Shown here one piece after another: positions 1 through 9,700 of a stretch of 64,000 nucleotides of DNA; the stretch's first letter is position 1; each line of letters begins with the position of its first letter. The stretch comes from Fibrobacter succinogenes (GTDB taxonomy: Bacteria > Fibrobacterota > Fibrobacteria > Fibrobacterales > Fibrobacteraceae), in assembly GCA_902779055.1 (NCBI GenBank), contig CACZAD010000025.1, forward strand, positions 53,457 through 117,456, read 5' to 3'. The position numbers and the translations under genes were made by a program. Under the pieces are notes generated by a model. The model ran no database searches. It was given only the letters and a program-made list of their open reading frames with translations, and was not told the DNA's origin.

Positions 1-462
1 CTTGCCGACAAGACCGTTCATCGAGAACACCGGCATATTGTCCTTTACGCCGTGATGCGTCCCGCGGTTAATGACAAGCGTCGTCAAGAATCGCCCCGGA
101 TTGTGCCCCACCACGCGCGCCGTGACAATCGGGAAATCCCACTTGTCGTCAAAACGGACAAGCGTATGGAGCCTTGCGAGTTCCTGCAGGCCTTCGCTGG
201 CGTGGTACGTTTCCTGGCGGAGCCTTGCGTTTTCTTCCTTGAGGTGGTCGTTTTCCGCCTGCAACGACTTGAAGTCATTTATGGACGAGGCAAACAGCTG
301 CACCGGGTAAAACACCGTCGAAAGCGCACTCGAGACAATGCTCTCGCGCACTGCCGTCGGGGCCTCCCGCATAAGAATCCCCAAAACGAGAAAAAAGGCA
401 AAAGCGACAACGCCATGCCTTTCCGTAAACAGCTCGATAATAAAGCGAAATGCTCTAAGCAT
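1..462 (-). CDS. mreC: Rod shape-determining protein MreC (3'-truncated by window edge)
   Basis: The first 154 codons of MreC, the membrane-anchored periplasmic scaffold that links MreB to the peptidoglycan elongation complex. I translated this frame by hand: a short cytoplasmic start, one membrane segment at about residues 17-34, then a coiled-coil stretch rich in E, L and N (about residues 65-90), then the beginning of the beta domain with VVGHNPGRF and INRG motifs typical of MreC. The ATG lies at 460-462, 20 bp downstream of the mreB stop, so the pair is probably one operon. The rest of the gene lies before position 1. Confidence 0.88.
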   Translation of the reverse strand, partial: MLRAFRFIIELFTERHGVVAFAFFLVLGILMREAPTAVRESIVSSALSTVFYPVQLFASSINDFKSLQAENDHLKEENARLRQETYHASEGLQELARLHTLVRFDDKWDFPIVTARVVGHNPGRFLTTLVINRGTHHGVKDNMPVFSMNGLVGK

Positions 463-482
463 CGAAATGCAATTTCAAAAAA

Positions 483-1505
483 TTACGTCGAAGATGCAAT
501 CAAGACCGGACGGTACTTGTCCAAGTCTTCGAGAATGCGGGCTGCACCCTTGCAAACGCAAGTCATCGGATCGTCAATCACGTTCACCGAGAGGCCCGTT
601 TCCTTGCGGATACGTTCGTCAAGGCCACGCAACAGGGAACCGCCACCCGTAAGGATGATGCCCTTGTCATAAATGTCGGCAGAGAGTTCCGGGAGCGTCA
701 TGCTCAAGGCCTGCTTCACAGCTTCGATGATCGCCGTCACCGGTTCGTTGATGGCGTCGCGGATTTCGGCACTTCCGATAGGAATCGTGCGCGGCATACC
801 GGCAATAAAGTCAAGGCCCTTGACTTCCATCGTCAATTCTTCTTCGAGCGGGCTTGCAGAACCGATCTGGATCTTGATCTGTTCGGCAGTGCTTTCGCCC
901 ACGCAGAGGTTGTACATAGTGCGGAGATAACGGACAATGGCTTCGTCCATTTCGTCACCGCCCACACGCACGGAACCGTTGCAGTCAGACTTGTTCAAGG
1001 CAATCACGGCAATATCGGACGTACCGCCGCCAATGTCCACGATCATGTTACCGACCGGGTCTTCGACCGGGATGCCCATGCCGATAGCGGCAGCCATCGG
1101 TTCATGAACGAGGTGGACTTCCTTTGCGCCAGCCATCTTGGCAGCGTCGATCACGGCACGCGTTTCCACTTCAGTAATTCCGTTCGGGACGCCAACCACC
1201 ACACGAGGTTTTACCACCCACAGCGGATAGCGCTGGACACGCTTGATGAAGGTCTGCAAAAGCGTTTCTACGAGTTCGAAATCGGCAATCACGCCATCAC
1301 GCATCGGACGTATGGCGCGGCTTTCGCCAGAGGTACGGCCAAGCATTTTCTTTGCTTCGGTACCGATTGCAGTCACGCGATTGCTCTTGCGGTCAACCGC
1401 AATCACAGTCGGTTCGTTGATGACAATGCCCTGTCCAGCCACATGGACAAGCGTATTCGCGGTACCCAGATCAATACCGATATCACAAGAGAAAAGTCCG
1501 AACAA
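483..1505 (-). CDS. mreB: Rod shape-determining protein MreB (actin-like)
   Basis: Bacterial actin that forms membrane-associated filaments directing lateral cell-wall synthesis. It is 340 residues, the normal family length. The phosphate-1 loop (GIDLGTANTLV, residues 10-20) and the phosphate-2 motif (VDIGGGTSD, around residue 155) are intact, as is the C-terminal GGGSLLRGLD adenosine motif. It is followed by mreC 20 bp downstream, the classical mreB-mreC order. The start is chosen because MFGLFSCDIGIDLG matches the usual MreB N terminus. Confidence 0.97.
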   Translation of the reverse strand: MFGLFSCDIGIDLGTANTLVHVAGQGIVINEPTVIAVDRKSNRVTAIGTEAKKMLGRTSGESRAIRPMRDGVIADFELVETLLQTFIKRVQRYPLWVVKPRVVVGVPNGITEVETRAVIDAAKMAGAKEVHLVHEPMAAAIGMGIPVEDPVGNMIVDIGGGTSDIAVIALNKSDCNGSVRVGGDEMDEAIVRYLRTMYNLCVGESTAEQIKIQIGSASPLEEELTMEVKGLDFIAGMPRTIPIGSAEIRDAINEPVTAIIEAVKQALSMTLPELSADIYDKGIILTGGGSLLRGLDERIRKETGLSVNVIDDPMTCVCKGAARILEDLDKYRPVLIASST

Positions 1506-1570
1506 AATTTAACCCTCTATAATAGAAATCCCAACTCAAATATAGCTAATTACATCCCCGGTTTCATCAC

Positions 1571-1933
1571 CTAGGGCGTCTTATCCTTGCCGAATTTCAA
1601 GACCTTGTAATAGCGGTCCCAATGCCTGCCGTGGACCTCGTAACGGTACTTGCGCTTGGCATACAGGGCGATGTCCTTGTAGATATAAAAATCGACTTCG
1701 GCATAGGCCGCATAGATTTCCGCCTCGGCACCTTCAAAGAGCCTAAAATCACGGATCTTGTAGTACGGTTCCGCAAGCAGATCTTCCTTTGATGTCTTTG
1801 CATTGAGCGCTTCGGCCACCATGAACTTCAAGTCTTCCTGCAAGTACGGGAGGAGCTTCTTTTCGATTCGTTCCGTCGGCTCCGAACACGACGAAAGCAG
1901 GGCAAGAACTAGGAGGAGCAATATCTTTTTCAT
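1571..1933 (-). CDS. Small putative lipoprotein, unknown function
   Basis: 120 residues starting at the ATG at 1931-1933; a longer in-frame start at 1960 adds nine residues without improving the signal. The N terminus is a lipoprotein signal with lipobox LLSSC (Cys16), so the protein should be anchored in a membrane. The mature part is mixed alpha/beta with aromatic-rich strands and no family I recognise. It lies between mreB and an outer-membrane barrel gene, and its 5' end overlaps the terminator hairpin of that upstream gene. Confidence 0.6.
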   Translation of the reverse strand: MKKILLLLVLALLSSCSEPTERIEKKLLPYLQEDLKFMVAEALNAKTSKEDLLAEPYYKIRDFRLFEGAEAEIYAAYAEVDFYIYKDIALYAKRKYRYEVHGRHWDRYYKVLKFGKDKTP

Positions 1934-1943
1934 GACCATAAAA

Positions 1944-1976
1944 TAAAAAAAGAAACGCACCCGGATGGAGTGCGCT
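1944..1976 (-). terminator. Rho-independent terminator of the barrel gene 2119-3423
   Basis: Read on the minus strand, a CGCAC/GTGCG stem is followed by a T-rich run (plus-strand A-run at about 1940-1951). It lies downstream of the stop at 2119. Confidence 0.55.
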
Positions 1977-1991
1977 TCGAAAATTGTTGCT

Positions 1992-2030
1992 AGTGATTAG
2001 TAGGAAGTAGTCGGTCGGAAGTCGGAAGTT
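1992..2030. repeat. Degenerate heptamer array (AGTNNNN)
   Basis: Consecutive 7-bp units AGTGATT, AGTAGGA, AGTAGTC, GGTCGGA, AGTCGGA. Same family as the arrays at 15771, 18778, 18888, 19887, 30784 and 57863. Confidence 0.7.
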
Positions 2031-2084
2031 TTTATAATCGCGGCTTCGCCGCCTTATATGACGTGCAAAGCTAGTGATTCTTTT

Positions 2085-2115
2085 CCTACAACCTACAGCC
2101 TATAACCTAAAACCT
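2085..2115. repeat. Degenerate heptamer array (CCTANAA type)
   Basis: Units CCTACAA, CCTACAG, CCTATAA, CCTAAAA run up to the stop codon of the barrel gene at 2119. A second array of this type is at 57122-57146. Confidence 0.6.
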
Positions 2116-2118
2116 TCT

Positions 2119-3423
2119 TTAGAACGAATACGTTGCAGAGATTCTGGAGAAGAGACGGCCTTCGCCCTGGAACGGGTTACGGAAGAGGAGGTCTTCAGCA
2201 ACGGTCACGTCGATCTTCAACTTTTCTTCGATGTTGATACCGAAACCGAAGCCGATGTGGTCCTTGGAGGTACCGTCAGCGAGCGGGTTCGTGCTGAAGA
2301 AGTTGCCGTCATCCTTGCAGATGCCGTACTGCTCGTCGTTATACTTGTCGATGTTGGCATCGTTGACATTGCACTTTGTATAAAGGATGGACTTCTGGCC
2401 GCCAACGCGGATCACGAACCAATCCCACCAGATGTTACGTTCGATACCGAAGCTGATCATGCCGCCGACATCGGTACGTTCGTCCCAGTGCCTGTGGTCA
2501 TCGTTACGGGAATCGTAGGTCCAAGTCTTGGATTTCGCATTGAACATCCAGTCGTGAGCCTTTCTCTTATTCCAAATGAAGTCTGCACCCATCCAGAAGA
2601 AACCTCGGTCAAGAGCGACGTTGATACCGACACCGACCTGAGCGTGCTTTTCGTCCAAGCCCGGAGCGTCAATGAACTTGATGTTCAAAGCCGGAACAAG
2701 TTCACCGTTGATAGCATCCAACGTAAAGAATGCACGGGACTTGAGGAGGAAGGAGAAGTCGCCATCGTCAAAGAAGCTGTGGTGTTCCGGACCATACTGG
2801 ATACGAGCCAAGGCGAGAGAAGCTTCCAAATCAAAGTAGTTCGTGAACTGGAAGTTCAAACCACCGTCTGCCTGGACGATAGAAGCAAAGGCATTGTTCT
2901 TGACCTGATAGTTGCCCGTAGAATCAATATCGCCACCATCCTGTGCCGCAATATACACATGCAAGCCCCAGGCATCGCCGTTAGAAAGCGTACCGCCCAA
3001 GAAGCCGTCAAAGTTCGTCACCGTTTCAGGGACTGCGGTCTTGTCGCCCTTTTCGCCGATCACGTAGTCCGGAAGGTACTGGGCAAGTTCGGTATTGACG
3101 CGGCCAAAGAGACCACCGATGGAGAGACGCGGATCCGGATTGTTGGCATCGCCAAGAGAGAAGGAGAAGATGCCACCGAAGTTCGGGTGCTGCGGATCCT
3201 TGTTCGTACCAGCAGCGACATCCTGCGTGTAAGGTCCGAATTCACCAATCAAGTAATTGGAGTAGAGGTTGATGTTTGCCGGGTTGTCGAAGATGCTCAC
3301 ATCGTCCATGATGTAAGTCGTGTTTTTACCCATAGATTCAATACGAGCAAACGTTGCAAACGCAGAACCTACACCGAGGATTCCAAATGCGGTGCCTACG
3401 GCAGCTACAGTTTTAAAATTCAT
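2119..3423 (-). CDS. Predicted outer-membrane beta-barrel protein
   Basis: 434 residues with a signal peptide (cleavage near residue 23, GSAFA). The body alternates short amphipathic strands rich in F, Y, W, D and N, and the last residues are ISATYSF, with the terminal phenylalanine typical of Bam-inserted barrels. An early segment resembles the IFDNPANINLY phrase seen in PorV/FadL-like barrels. It follows the TolQ-TolR-TolR-TonB cluster but is separated by a bidirectional terminator, so it probably has its own promoter. Role in the envelope machine is inference from position. No catalytic motif is visible. Confidence 0.7.
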   Translation of the reverse strand: MNFKTVAAVGTAFGILGVGSAFATFARIESMGKNTTYIMDDVSIFDNPANINLYSNYLIGEFGPYTQDVAAGTNKDPQHPNFGGIFSFSLGDANNPDPRLSIGGLFGRVNTELAQYLPDYVIGEKGDKTAVPETVTNFDGFLGGTLSNGDAWGLHVYIAAQDGGDIDSTGNYQVKNNAFASIVQADGGLNFQFTNYFDLEASLALARIQYGPEHHSFFDDGDFSFLLKSRAFFTLDAINGELVPALNIKFIDAPGLDEKHAQVGVGINVALDRGFFWMGADFIWNKRKAHDWMFNAKSKTWTYDSRNDDHRHWDERTDVGGMISFGIERNIWWDWFVIRVGGQKSILYTKCNVNDANIDKYNDEQYGICKDDGNFFSTNPLADGTSKDHIGFGFGINIEEKLKIDVTVAEDLLFRNPFQGEGRLFSRISATYSF

Positions 3424-3550
3424 GAAACAACTCCTATTGGAAATTCTTTTATAAAGTTAGTTTTATAAAATAAAAAACGCAAGAATATTTTACAGAAACA
3501 CAACTTTTTTTGTGAAGCTTCCACAACGCCATAAATACGGCATATAAAAA

Positions 3551-3579
3551 AAGGCCAGACTTGCGTCTGGTCTTTTTTA
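3551..3579. terminator. Bidirectional terminator after the TolQ-TolR-TolR-TonB operon
   Basis: GGCCAGAC and GTCTGGTC form a stem around a TTGC loop, with an A-run on the left and a T-run on the right. On the minus strand it terminates the operon ending at 3596. Confidence 0.8.
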
Positions 3580-3595
3580 AGCTTTCCCAAATGGA

Positions 3596-4522
3596 TTATT
3601 CGGAGAACGTGAACGGAATCGTAACCGTCGTGTTTCCGGACTTCACCTTGCTGAAGGTCCAGCGGCTAACAGCGTTCTTGATTTCGCTGTCGAATTCGCC
3701 AAAACCAGTCGTCGAAGATGCGATGGAAATGCTGATGATTTCGCCACCCGGAGCAATCGTGAACTTCAAGGTAACCTTACCCTGGAAGCCCGGCTTCTTC
3801 TTGAGCATCTTGTTGTAGATGTGACGAAGACCCGGAGTACGCTGGCGGACAACCTTCATGATGTCTGCAGCGGAACGAGAGCCACCACCGGCGCCCATGT
3901 CGATATCGCGCATAGACGGAGTCTTGATGGAACCCTTAGCCTTAGTAGCGATACCACCGCCACCACCGCCAAGGAGACCAGCGAGGCCGTCACCGATACC
4001 ACCGGAACCACCTTCTGCGTAACCTTCGTTGAAGCCACCATTAGCCTTACCGCGACGGCCACCGAGAACGGTCTTACCCGTAGTCTGGAGACCAGCGACG
4101 TCCTTGAGCACCTTATCGATGTCCTTGGTGAACTTCTGGTTCTTCATCAAGTCATAAGCAGCAGCAGAGGCATTCTTGGTCTGGGCAGTGAGGAGCTTGA
4201 GCACGCCGCGAGTCTGCGGAGCGTTCGGCTGACCCTTACCGCGCGGCTTGCCACCGCCACCAGCCTTCTTACGAGGCTTCTTCGGTTCAGGCTTCTTCTT
4301 TTCTTCCTTCTTTTCTTCCTTCTGCTCAATCTGCATGGAAGTAGTCAGGTCGACAGAATCAGCATTGTCGAATACGACTTCGGCAACAACCTGTTCGTAC
4401 ATGGAAGCCCAAATACACATCGCCAAAGCAATCACAAGAGAGACACCGGCAATTGCGCCCATCTTCTTGTCGGATTCCGGCATAAGCGACGCAATAAACG
4501 GATCTACATTCTTCTTAGCCAT
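3596..4522 (-). CDS. TonB/AgmX-type energy transducer
   Basis: 308 residues from the ATG at 4520-4522, which lies just after the TolR stop (4525); the longer reading to 4591 overlaps that gene and is rejected. Layout: short cytoplasmic tail, one membrane helix (about residues 22-41), a K/E/P-rich stretch with KKEEKK motifs, a long glycine-rich linker, and a C-terminal domain (about residues 222-308) resembling the AgmX/PglI or TonB C-terminal fold, with VTLKFTIAPGGEI and AVSRWTF motifs. This family carries energy from an ExbB/ExbD-like channel across the periplasm. It is the last gene of a four-gene operon whose members are spaced by 2-38 bp. Confidence 0.85.
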   Translation of the reverse strand: MAKKNVDPFIASLMPESDKKMGAIAGVSLVIALAMCIWASMYEQVVAEVVFDNADSVDLTTSMQIEQKEEKKEEKKKPEPKKPRKKAGGGGKPRGKGQPNAPQTRGVLKLLTAQTKNASAAAYDLMKNQKFTKDIDKVLKDVAGLQTTGKTVLGGRRGKANGGFNEGYAEGGSGGIGDGLAGLLGGGGGGIATKAKGSIKTPSMRDIDMGAGGGSRSAADIMKVVRQRTPGLRHIYNKMLKKKPGFQGKVTLKFTIAPGGEIISISIASSTTGFGEFDSEIKNAVSRWTFSKVKSGNTTVTIPFTFSE

Positions 4523-4524
4523 GC

Positions 4525-5019
4525 TTATTCCTCCCCGCCGTTCTTCTGCATCACGGCGAATGCGATGTTCGTGTAACCGGAGAAGCCGCAAGTGGCCATG
4601 ACCTTGTACATCGCATCATACGGGATGTTCTTGTCAATTTGGACAACGATGTGGCCAGCTTCATCGGCAGGAAGACCCATCTTGAGAGCGTGTTCCTGTT
4701 CGATAGCGCGACGATCCTTCAGGACTTCGTCAACCTTAGTGACAAGGAGATCTTCCTGAGCGAGAACGTCAGCGGTCGGCACCACCTGTTCATTGTCAAC
4801 GATAACGTAGTTAGCATCGACCACGACAGTCAAAGACACTTCCTTCGGCTGGACCTTAGAGGTCGAGATCGGAAGAATCAAGTTTTCTGCCTGAGTCAAA
4901 AGCTGACCTTCAGCATCCATGTTCTTGATCATGAACACCAAGATGATGGTCATCATGTCCATCATGGACGTGAGGGAGAAAGGTACGTCTTCGCTATACT
5001 TACGAGTTTTTCTAGCCAT
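4525..5019 (-). CDS. ExbD/TolR family protein (canonical Asp present)
   Basis: 164 residues. A short cytoplasmic tail is followed by one membrane helix (about residues 17-33) with LTSMMDMMTIILVF; Asp21 sits where ExbD/TolR proteins carry the protonatable aspartate. The periplasmic domain contains the family phrase VVVDANYVIVDN and ends with IVVQIDKNIPYDAMYKVMATCGFSGYTNI, split here as the usual ligand-binding-like beta/alpha fold. It should pair with the TolQ-like protein to form a proton channel. It starts 2 bp after the neighbouring TolR-like gene and ends 2 bp before the TonB-like gene. Confidence 0.9.
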   Translation of the reverse strand: MARKTRKYSEDVPFSLTSMMDMMTIILVFMIKNMDAEGQLLTQAENLILPISTSKVQPKEVSLTVVVDANYVIVDNEQVVPTADVLAQEDLLVTKVDEVLKDRRAIEQEHALKMGLPADEAGHIVVQIDKNIPYDAMYKVMATCGFSGYTNIAFAVMQKNGGEE

Positions 5020-5021
5020 GA

Positions 5022-5912
5022 TTAACCTCCCAACTTAGCAAGGTTGATCTTGCTGAAACCAGCTTCCTTGGCACGGTCCATAAGCTGGATGATCTTGTCA
5101 AACTGAGTGTCGTCGTTTGCAACGATGATGATGTTGTCAACGTCGTCCAAGTCGATGAACTGAGTATGAATAGCGATCAAGTCCTTAGCGATGAGATCGT
5201 ATGCGGAAAGCGGATAAACCATGCTCTTGTCACCCGGCTTGAGAGTACGGGCGGAGTTCGGCTGAAGCGTTGCGACGGCCTGGCCAGCAGTCGGAGCCTT
5301 GAGGGCAGCCGGCTTCTGAAGACCACCTACGCCTTCACCCGGAAGAGACAAGAAGTTGTTAGCACCGTCGACGTATGCGCTATCTGCGTGAGCTTCTTCA
5401 GCGCTACCGTCATTCTTATAAGCGGCCCAAATGACCTTGCCCGGGTCTTCTTCAGATTCCTTCTGAATAGCCCAGAGTTCGATGGTTTCGATTTCGTAGA
5501 GATACTTCTCTTTATCCATTTCGGAACCATCTTTGCACTTCGGTCCGTGTCCACTTTCAACAGCCGTCTTCACGTCTTCCATCGAATACGTAACGAGCTG
5601 AGCATCAGACTTGCAACGGAACGTCCACATTTCCTTGAAATAGACGTTCGGCTGGAAACCGCCGCGGGCACCGATAACAAGGTAGTTGTTAGCGATGGCG
5701 AGGGACAAGTTCAATGCCTGCTCATCAGGTGGAGGCGGTTCGTTATTGTCCATAATCATCTGGCTGCGTTCAGGCAGATTGACTTCGACAATAGCAAGCT
5801 TGGAGAAAGCAGTCATGGTCAGAAGCATAGGAATCAAGATGGTGAACAAGCCCATCGCCGGAAGCAAATCCGGTTCTTCGACCTTTCCTGGTTTCTTGAT
5901 TTGTTTTGCCAT
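5022..5912 (-). CDS. ExbD/TolR-like protein, enlarged and lacking the channel Asp
   Basis: 296 residues, about twice the usual ExbD length. One membrane helix (about residues 18-39) is followed by VEVNLPERS, the ExbD strand. Where ExbD has Asp in its P-x-x-D motif this helix reads LLPAMGLFTIL; no Asp or Glu lies between residues 16 and 42, the nearest being Asp15. The periplasmic part carries a large insert (about residues 75-230) before the usual C-terminal segment with TQFIDLDDVDNIIIVAND and GFSKINLAKL. It is translated between TolQ and the second TolR protein. I infer a structural, non-protonated partner in a heteromeric rotor or stator. Confidence 0.85.
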   Translation of the reverse strand: MAKQIKKPGKVEEPDLLPAMGLFTILIPMLLTMTAFSKLAIVEVNLPERSQMIMDNNEPPPPDEQALNLSLAIANNYLVIGARGGFQPNVYFKEMWTFRCKSDAQLVTYSMEDVKTAVESGHGPKCKDGSEMDKEKYLYEIETIELWAIQKESEEDPGKVIWAAYKNDGSAEEAHADSAYVDGANNFLSLPGEGVGGLQKPAALKAPTAGQAVATLQPNSARTLKPGDKSMVYPLSAYDLIAKDLIAIHTQFIDLDDVDNIIIVANDDTQFDKIIQLMDRAKEAGFSKINLAKLGG

Positions 5913-5950
5913 GTTTTTAAACTCCAGTTAAAATTAAACTCTCTGAATGA

Positions 5951-6589
5951 TTATGCGAGGGAGTTGATAATCTTGAGGCCCTTTTCTTCCATTTCCTGGA
6001 TAAGGCGTTCGGAGTTCATGTTGAGAAGGCCGACGATGACGAGGAGCGGAACTGCAGAGAGAAGTCCGAGGAGCGTCGTACCCATAGCGATTGCAATACC
6101 GTCAGCAAGAGCCTTAGCACGTTCAGAAGCCGGCTTGTTAGCAACAGCGTCGAAGGTGTAGATCAGACCGTAAATCGTACCCATAAGTCCGAGCAACGTG
6201 GAGATGGAAGCCATAACGGAGATGATGGAGATGTAACGGGTGAGGCGCGGAGCTTCGGTGAGGAACACAGCGTCAGAAGCAGCAGTCATCAAGTCGCGAG
6301 CCTTGTCAGCATCCTTGCAGTTGAGCTTAGCGCCGACGATAGCGTCCATGACCTTAGCAAGCGGGAGCTTAGAGCTCTTAGCGAACTGGAGAGCCTGTTC
6401 GAGCTGGTTCTGCATAACGAGCTTACCGAAATCAGCCATAAACTTAGCGCGGCCCTTGGAGCTCTTAATCATGATGTAGGTGAAGCGTTCGATGGAGAAG
6501 CCGAGGCCGATGATGAACACGACCAAGATGATCCACATGAACTGGTAACCATCAGATTCAGGGCTGAAGGATTGAAGCAATTTAGACAT
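5951..6589 (-). CDS. MotA/TolQ/ExbB proton channel family protein
   Basis: 212 residues from the ATG at 6587-6589, preceded by AGGAGT; the longer reading to 6745 would run through a low-complexity leader and is rejected. Three membrane helices are visible: about residues 18-36, 121-146 and 165-190. Helix 2 has TLLGLMGTIYGLI and helix 3 has GIAIAMGTTLLGLL, both hallmark MotA/TolQ/ExbB stretches. It is the first gene of the channel operon, followed by two TolR-like genes and a TonB-like gene, and should form the inner-membrane proton channel. Confidence 0.93.
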   Translation of the reverse strand: MSKLLQSFSPESDGYQFMWIILVVFIIGLGFSIERFTYIMIKSSKGRAKFMADFGKLVMQNQLEQALQFAKSSKLPLAKVMDAIVGAKLNCKDADKARDLMTAASDAVFLTEAPRLTRYISIISVMASISTLLGLMGTIYGLIYTFDAVANKPASERAKALADGIAIAMGTTLLGLLSAVPLLVIVGLLNMNSERLIQEMEEKGLKIINSLA

Positions 6590-6721
6590 TAGAGACTCCT
6601 TTAATTGAGTTATTGTTTTTGTTGTTTTTGATAATCTTCGTTCATATTTATTTTTTTTTGAAGCATTGTGGGAGATATTTAGTAGTAAAACTTTCTTTAC
6701 CGCTAGGCAATCGCCCTCAAG

Positions 6722-6760
6722 CCCAATAAAATAAGGGAATCCCACGAAGTAGGATTCCCC
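6722..6760 (-). terminator. Terminator of the large TPR gene
   Basis: GGGAATCC (6735-6742) and GGATTCCC (6752-6759) form a perfect 8-bp stem. On the minus strand the stem is followed by TTATTTTATT. Confidence 0.8.
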
Positions 6761-6778
6761 GTAAAATAGTTTTTACCG

Positions 6779-9700
6779 CTATTTTTTCTTGCCTTTTTTG
6801 GCCTTTTTCTTGGATTTCTTAGATTCGGCCTTGGCTTTCTTGCCCTTCTTACCCTTCTTGGAGGTCGTTTCGACGACTTCTTCATCGCTAGAAGAGTCAG
6901 AAGCAGCTTCTACGCCTCTTTCGGAAGCCGGGATCTGGCTCGGATCAGCCATCCACTGCTTGAGCTTGGCGAGTTCTTCTTCGAGCTTAGCGCGATCGTC
7001 CTTAGTTTCCTTGACGATGTTGCGGAAGGTCGAGACCTTTTCTTCGAGGGTCATAGCGTCAGACTTTTCGATCTGTTCGATACGAGCCTTCATCTTGAAG
7101 TAAGCCGGGTCAGCAAAGAGCGTAGACGGGTCAAACTTTTCGATCTTGGTATTGAGATCTTCGTTAGCTTCGTCCAAAGTTCTCAAGGTTTCGAAGAGCT
7201 TGGTGGTCCATTCGTTTTCGATACCGTAGTGAGCAGAAGCCTTGATACCGGTTGCGCACTGCGGGATAGCGAGCTGCTTGGCGGCATCAGAACGGTTGTT
7301 AAGTTCTTCGCGGTAGGCTTCCAAGTCTTCGTGGGCGGCCATGATAGCGTCGTCCTTCACCATGCCCTGACCGACGTATTCCTTGACGATCAAGACACTA
7401 TCCGGAAGCGGAGAATTAGCGAATGCATCAGCAACTTCGACGAACACGGCGCAGCCCTGGTAGTACATTTCGATGTAGCCCATTTCTGCAGCGATCACGT
7501 CCTTGTTGTAGAAGCCCTGGTCACGAGCAAGGTCGATGTTCTTCTGGAAGATCGGACGAGCCTGTTCGTAGTAAGACGGAAGCTGTTGCACGATACCGAT
7601 ACGTTCTGCGAACTTTTCTTCTTCCTTCTTGCCGTTGAGCTGCTGTTCACGGATCTTGGCAGCCATCGTCACGAAGAGCATACCCATCTTGTTAGTAGCG
7701 CGGAAGGTCCACTTTTCAGATGCGTAGGCAGCAGACTTGGAGTAGTGACCCATAGCCTTCTGGAGGATGTCGACCAACTGCTTGATGATCTTGGCCTTTT
7801 CCTTTTCCTTGCCCTTCAAGACAACCGGAGTCATCTTGTTGTATTCGTATTCACCCATGTAGAATGCAGCTTCAGCCGGGATAGCAGCGTCTGCGTTCTT
7901 GATCTGCAAGCCGTACTTGTCGTAGGCTTCGAGAGTTCTCTTATAGGCTTCAACAGAGTTTTCCATGTCCTTGACGTTGCGGTAAGCACGAGCGATACCG
8001 ATGTAGGCAGCGATCAGCTTTTCCTTGTCTTCCTGGTACATCTTGATGAAGTTGCGATATTCCTGGATGGCGAGGTCCCACTTCTTGGCGTTAGCGTATG
8101 CCATCGGGATGGAGAAGGCAGCGTCAACAGCGTAAGAGCTCTTCGGGTAGTCGCGGACGAGGTCCTTGGAGCAGCGGATGGCTTCGTTCGTCATCTTGGC
8201 TTCGTCGTAGCTCAAGCAGGCGCTATAGAGGAAGGACGGAGTTTCTTCGTTCTTCGGGTAACGCTTGTAAGCAAGTTCGAAGGTGATAGCAGCCTGCTTC
8301 TTGTCCGGGATGGAGTCGTAGGTCTGGGCGGCAAAGCCGATTGCCGGGAAGGCCATGGAGTCCGTCGGGAAGTTGTCGGTAATGAACAAGAACGTCTGGG
8401 CAGCAACCACCGGCTTCTTATCCTTCTTGTAGTTGCTTGCAGCACGCAAGATACCCTTGACCGTGAGCGGAGAGCTCTTGTAGTTCTTCGGGAGGAGCAT
8501 GAAGGTTTCAGCAGCCTTGTTGTACTGGTTGACGCTTTCGTAAGCGGCAGCAGCTTCGAAGATAGCCTTGTCAGCAATGTCGATGGTCGGATAGCGCTTC
8601 ACGAGGTCCAAGTAAGCCTTTGCACCAGCTTCGGACTTGCCTTCCTTGACAGAGGTTTCAGCCTTCTGGAAGAGGACGTATGCGATAGCCTTTTCGATTT
8701 CCTTGGCCATGGAGTCGTTGCGAGTTTCCTTGACCTTGGTGTACTGCTTGAGGAGCCATTCAAATTCGGTGAGGGATTCGTCGAGCTGGTTGGATTCCAA
8801 GAGCGACTGGGCAAGCATACGGCTGATGAGCAAGATGTACTGATGCTTCGGGAAGTCAGCCTTCAACTTGCGGAGAACGTTCACGGCAACCTTGAACTGC
8901 TTTGCATCGTAGTGGACGATAGCAGCGTTGTAAGCAAGTTCTGCGGCTTCCTTGTTCTTGCCGAACTTGGCCATGTACTTGTCGACCTGGTCGAAGTAGG
9001 CCTTGGTTTCGGGCAAGCTGTAAGCCTGGATAACGTCATCGTTAGCCTTGGTCTTCTTAGCATTTTCGCGAGCCTGGTCCATCATGAGAACGGCGTTGTA
9101 ACCAGCTTCGTCCTTCGTGAGGAGAGCGCCAGAGCCCATCGGACGGCGACCGTAACGGGTAGTATCGGTGTCGACGATCCAGTTGAACATCTTGGCAGCG
9201 TTGGCATGCTGGCCCATTTCCTGATAGACGAGAGCCAAGTTGATATGCACCTTGTATTCGTCCCAGGTCGGTTCCTTGGCATAGCGCTTGAGGAATGCTT
9301 CGTAAGATTCAATAGCCTTGGCGTACTGTCTCTTGCCGCCTTCGATATCACCTTCCTTGGTGAGCTTAGCAGCCTGAGCGTGGTGGTACTGCGGAATGTC
9401 GAGCATAGCGCCACGGATGGCAGCTTCAGCATTCTTCACAGATTCCGGATACTTCTGGTTCTTCTTGTACCAAGAAGAGTTGCGGTCGTAACGCTTCACG
9501 ACTTCGTAACGGTGAGACTGAGCGTCTTCGAACTTCTGCTGGACAATCAAGATTTCGATCATGGCGATATCGGCGAGCGGAGCGTCGATATAGTCCGGGT
9601 TGATCTTCATCAAGCGCTTGAAGGACTGGACAGCTTCTTCGTTACGGTCATGGTCCTTGTTCTTCATACCGATACGGTAGTAGACGGAATCCTTGAACGG

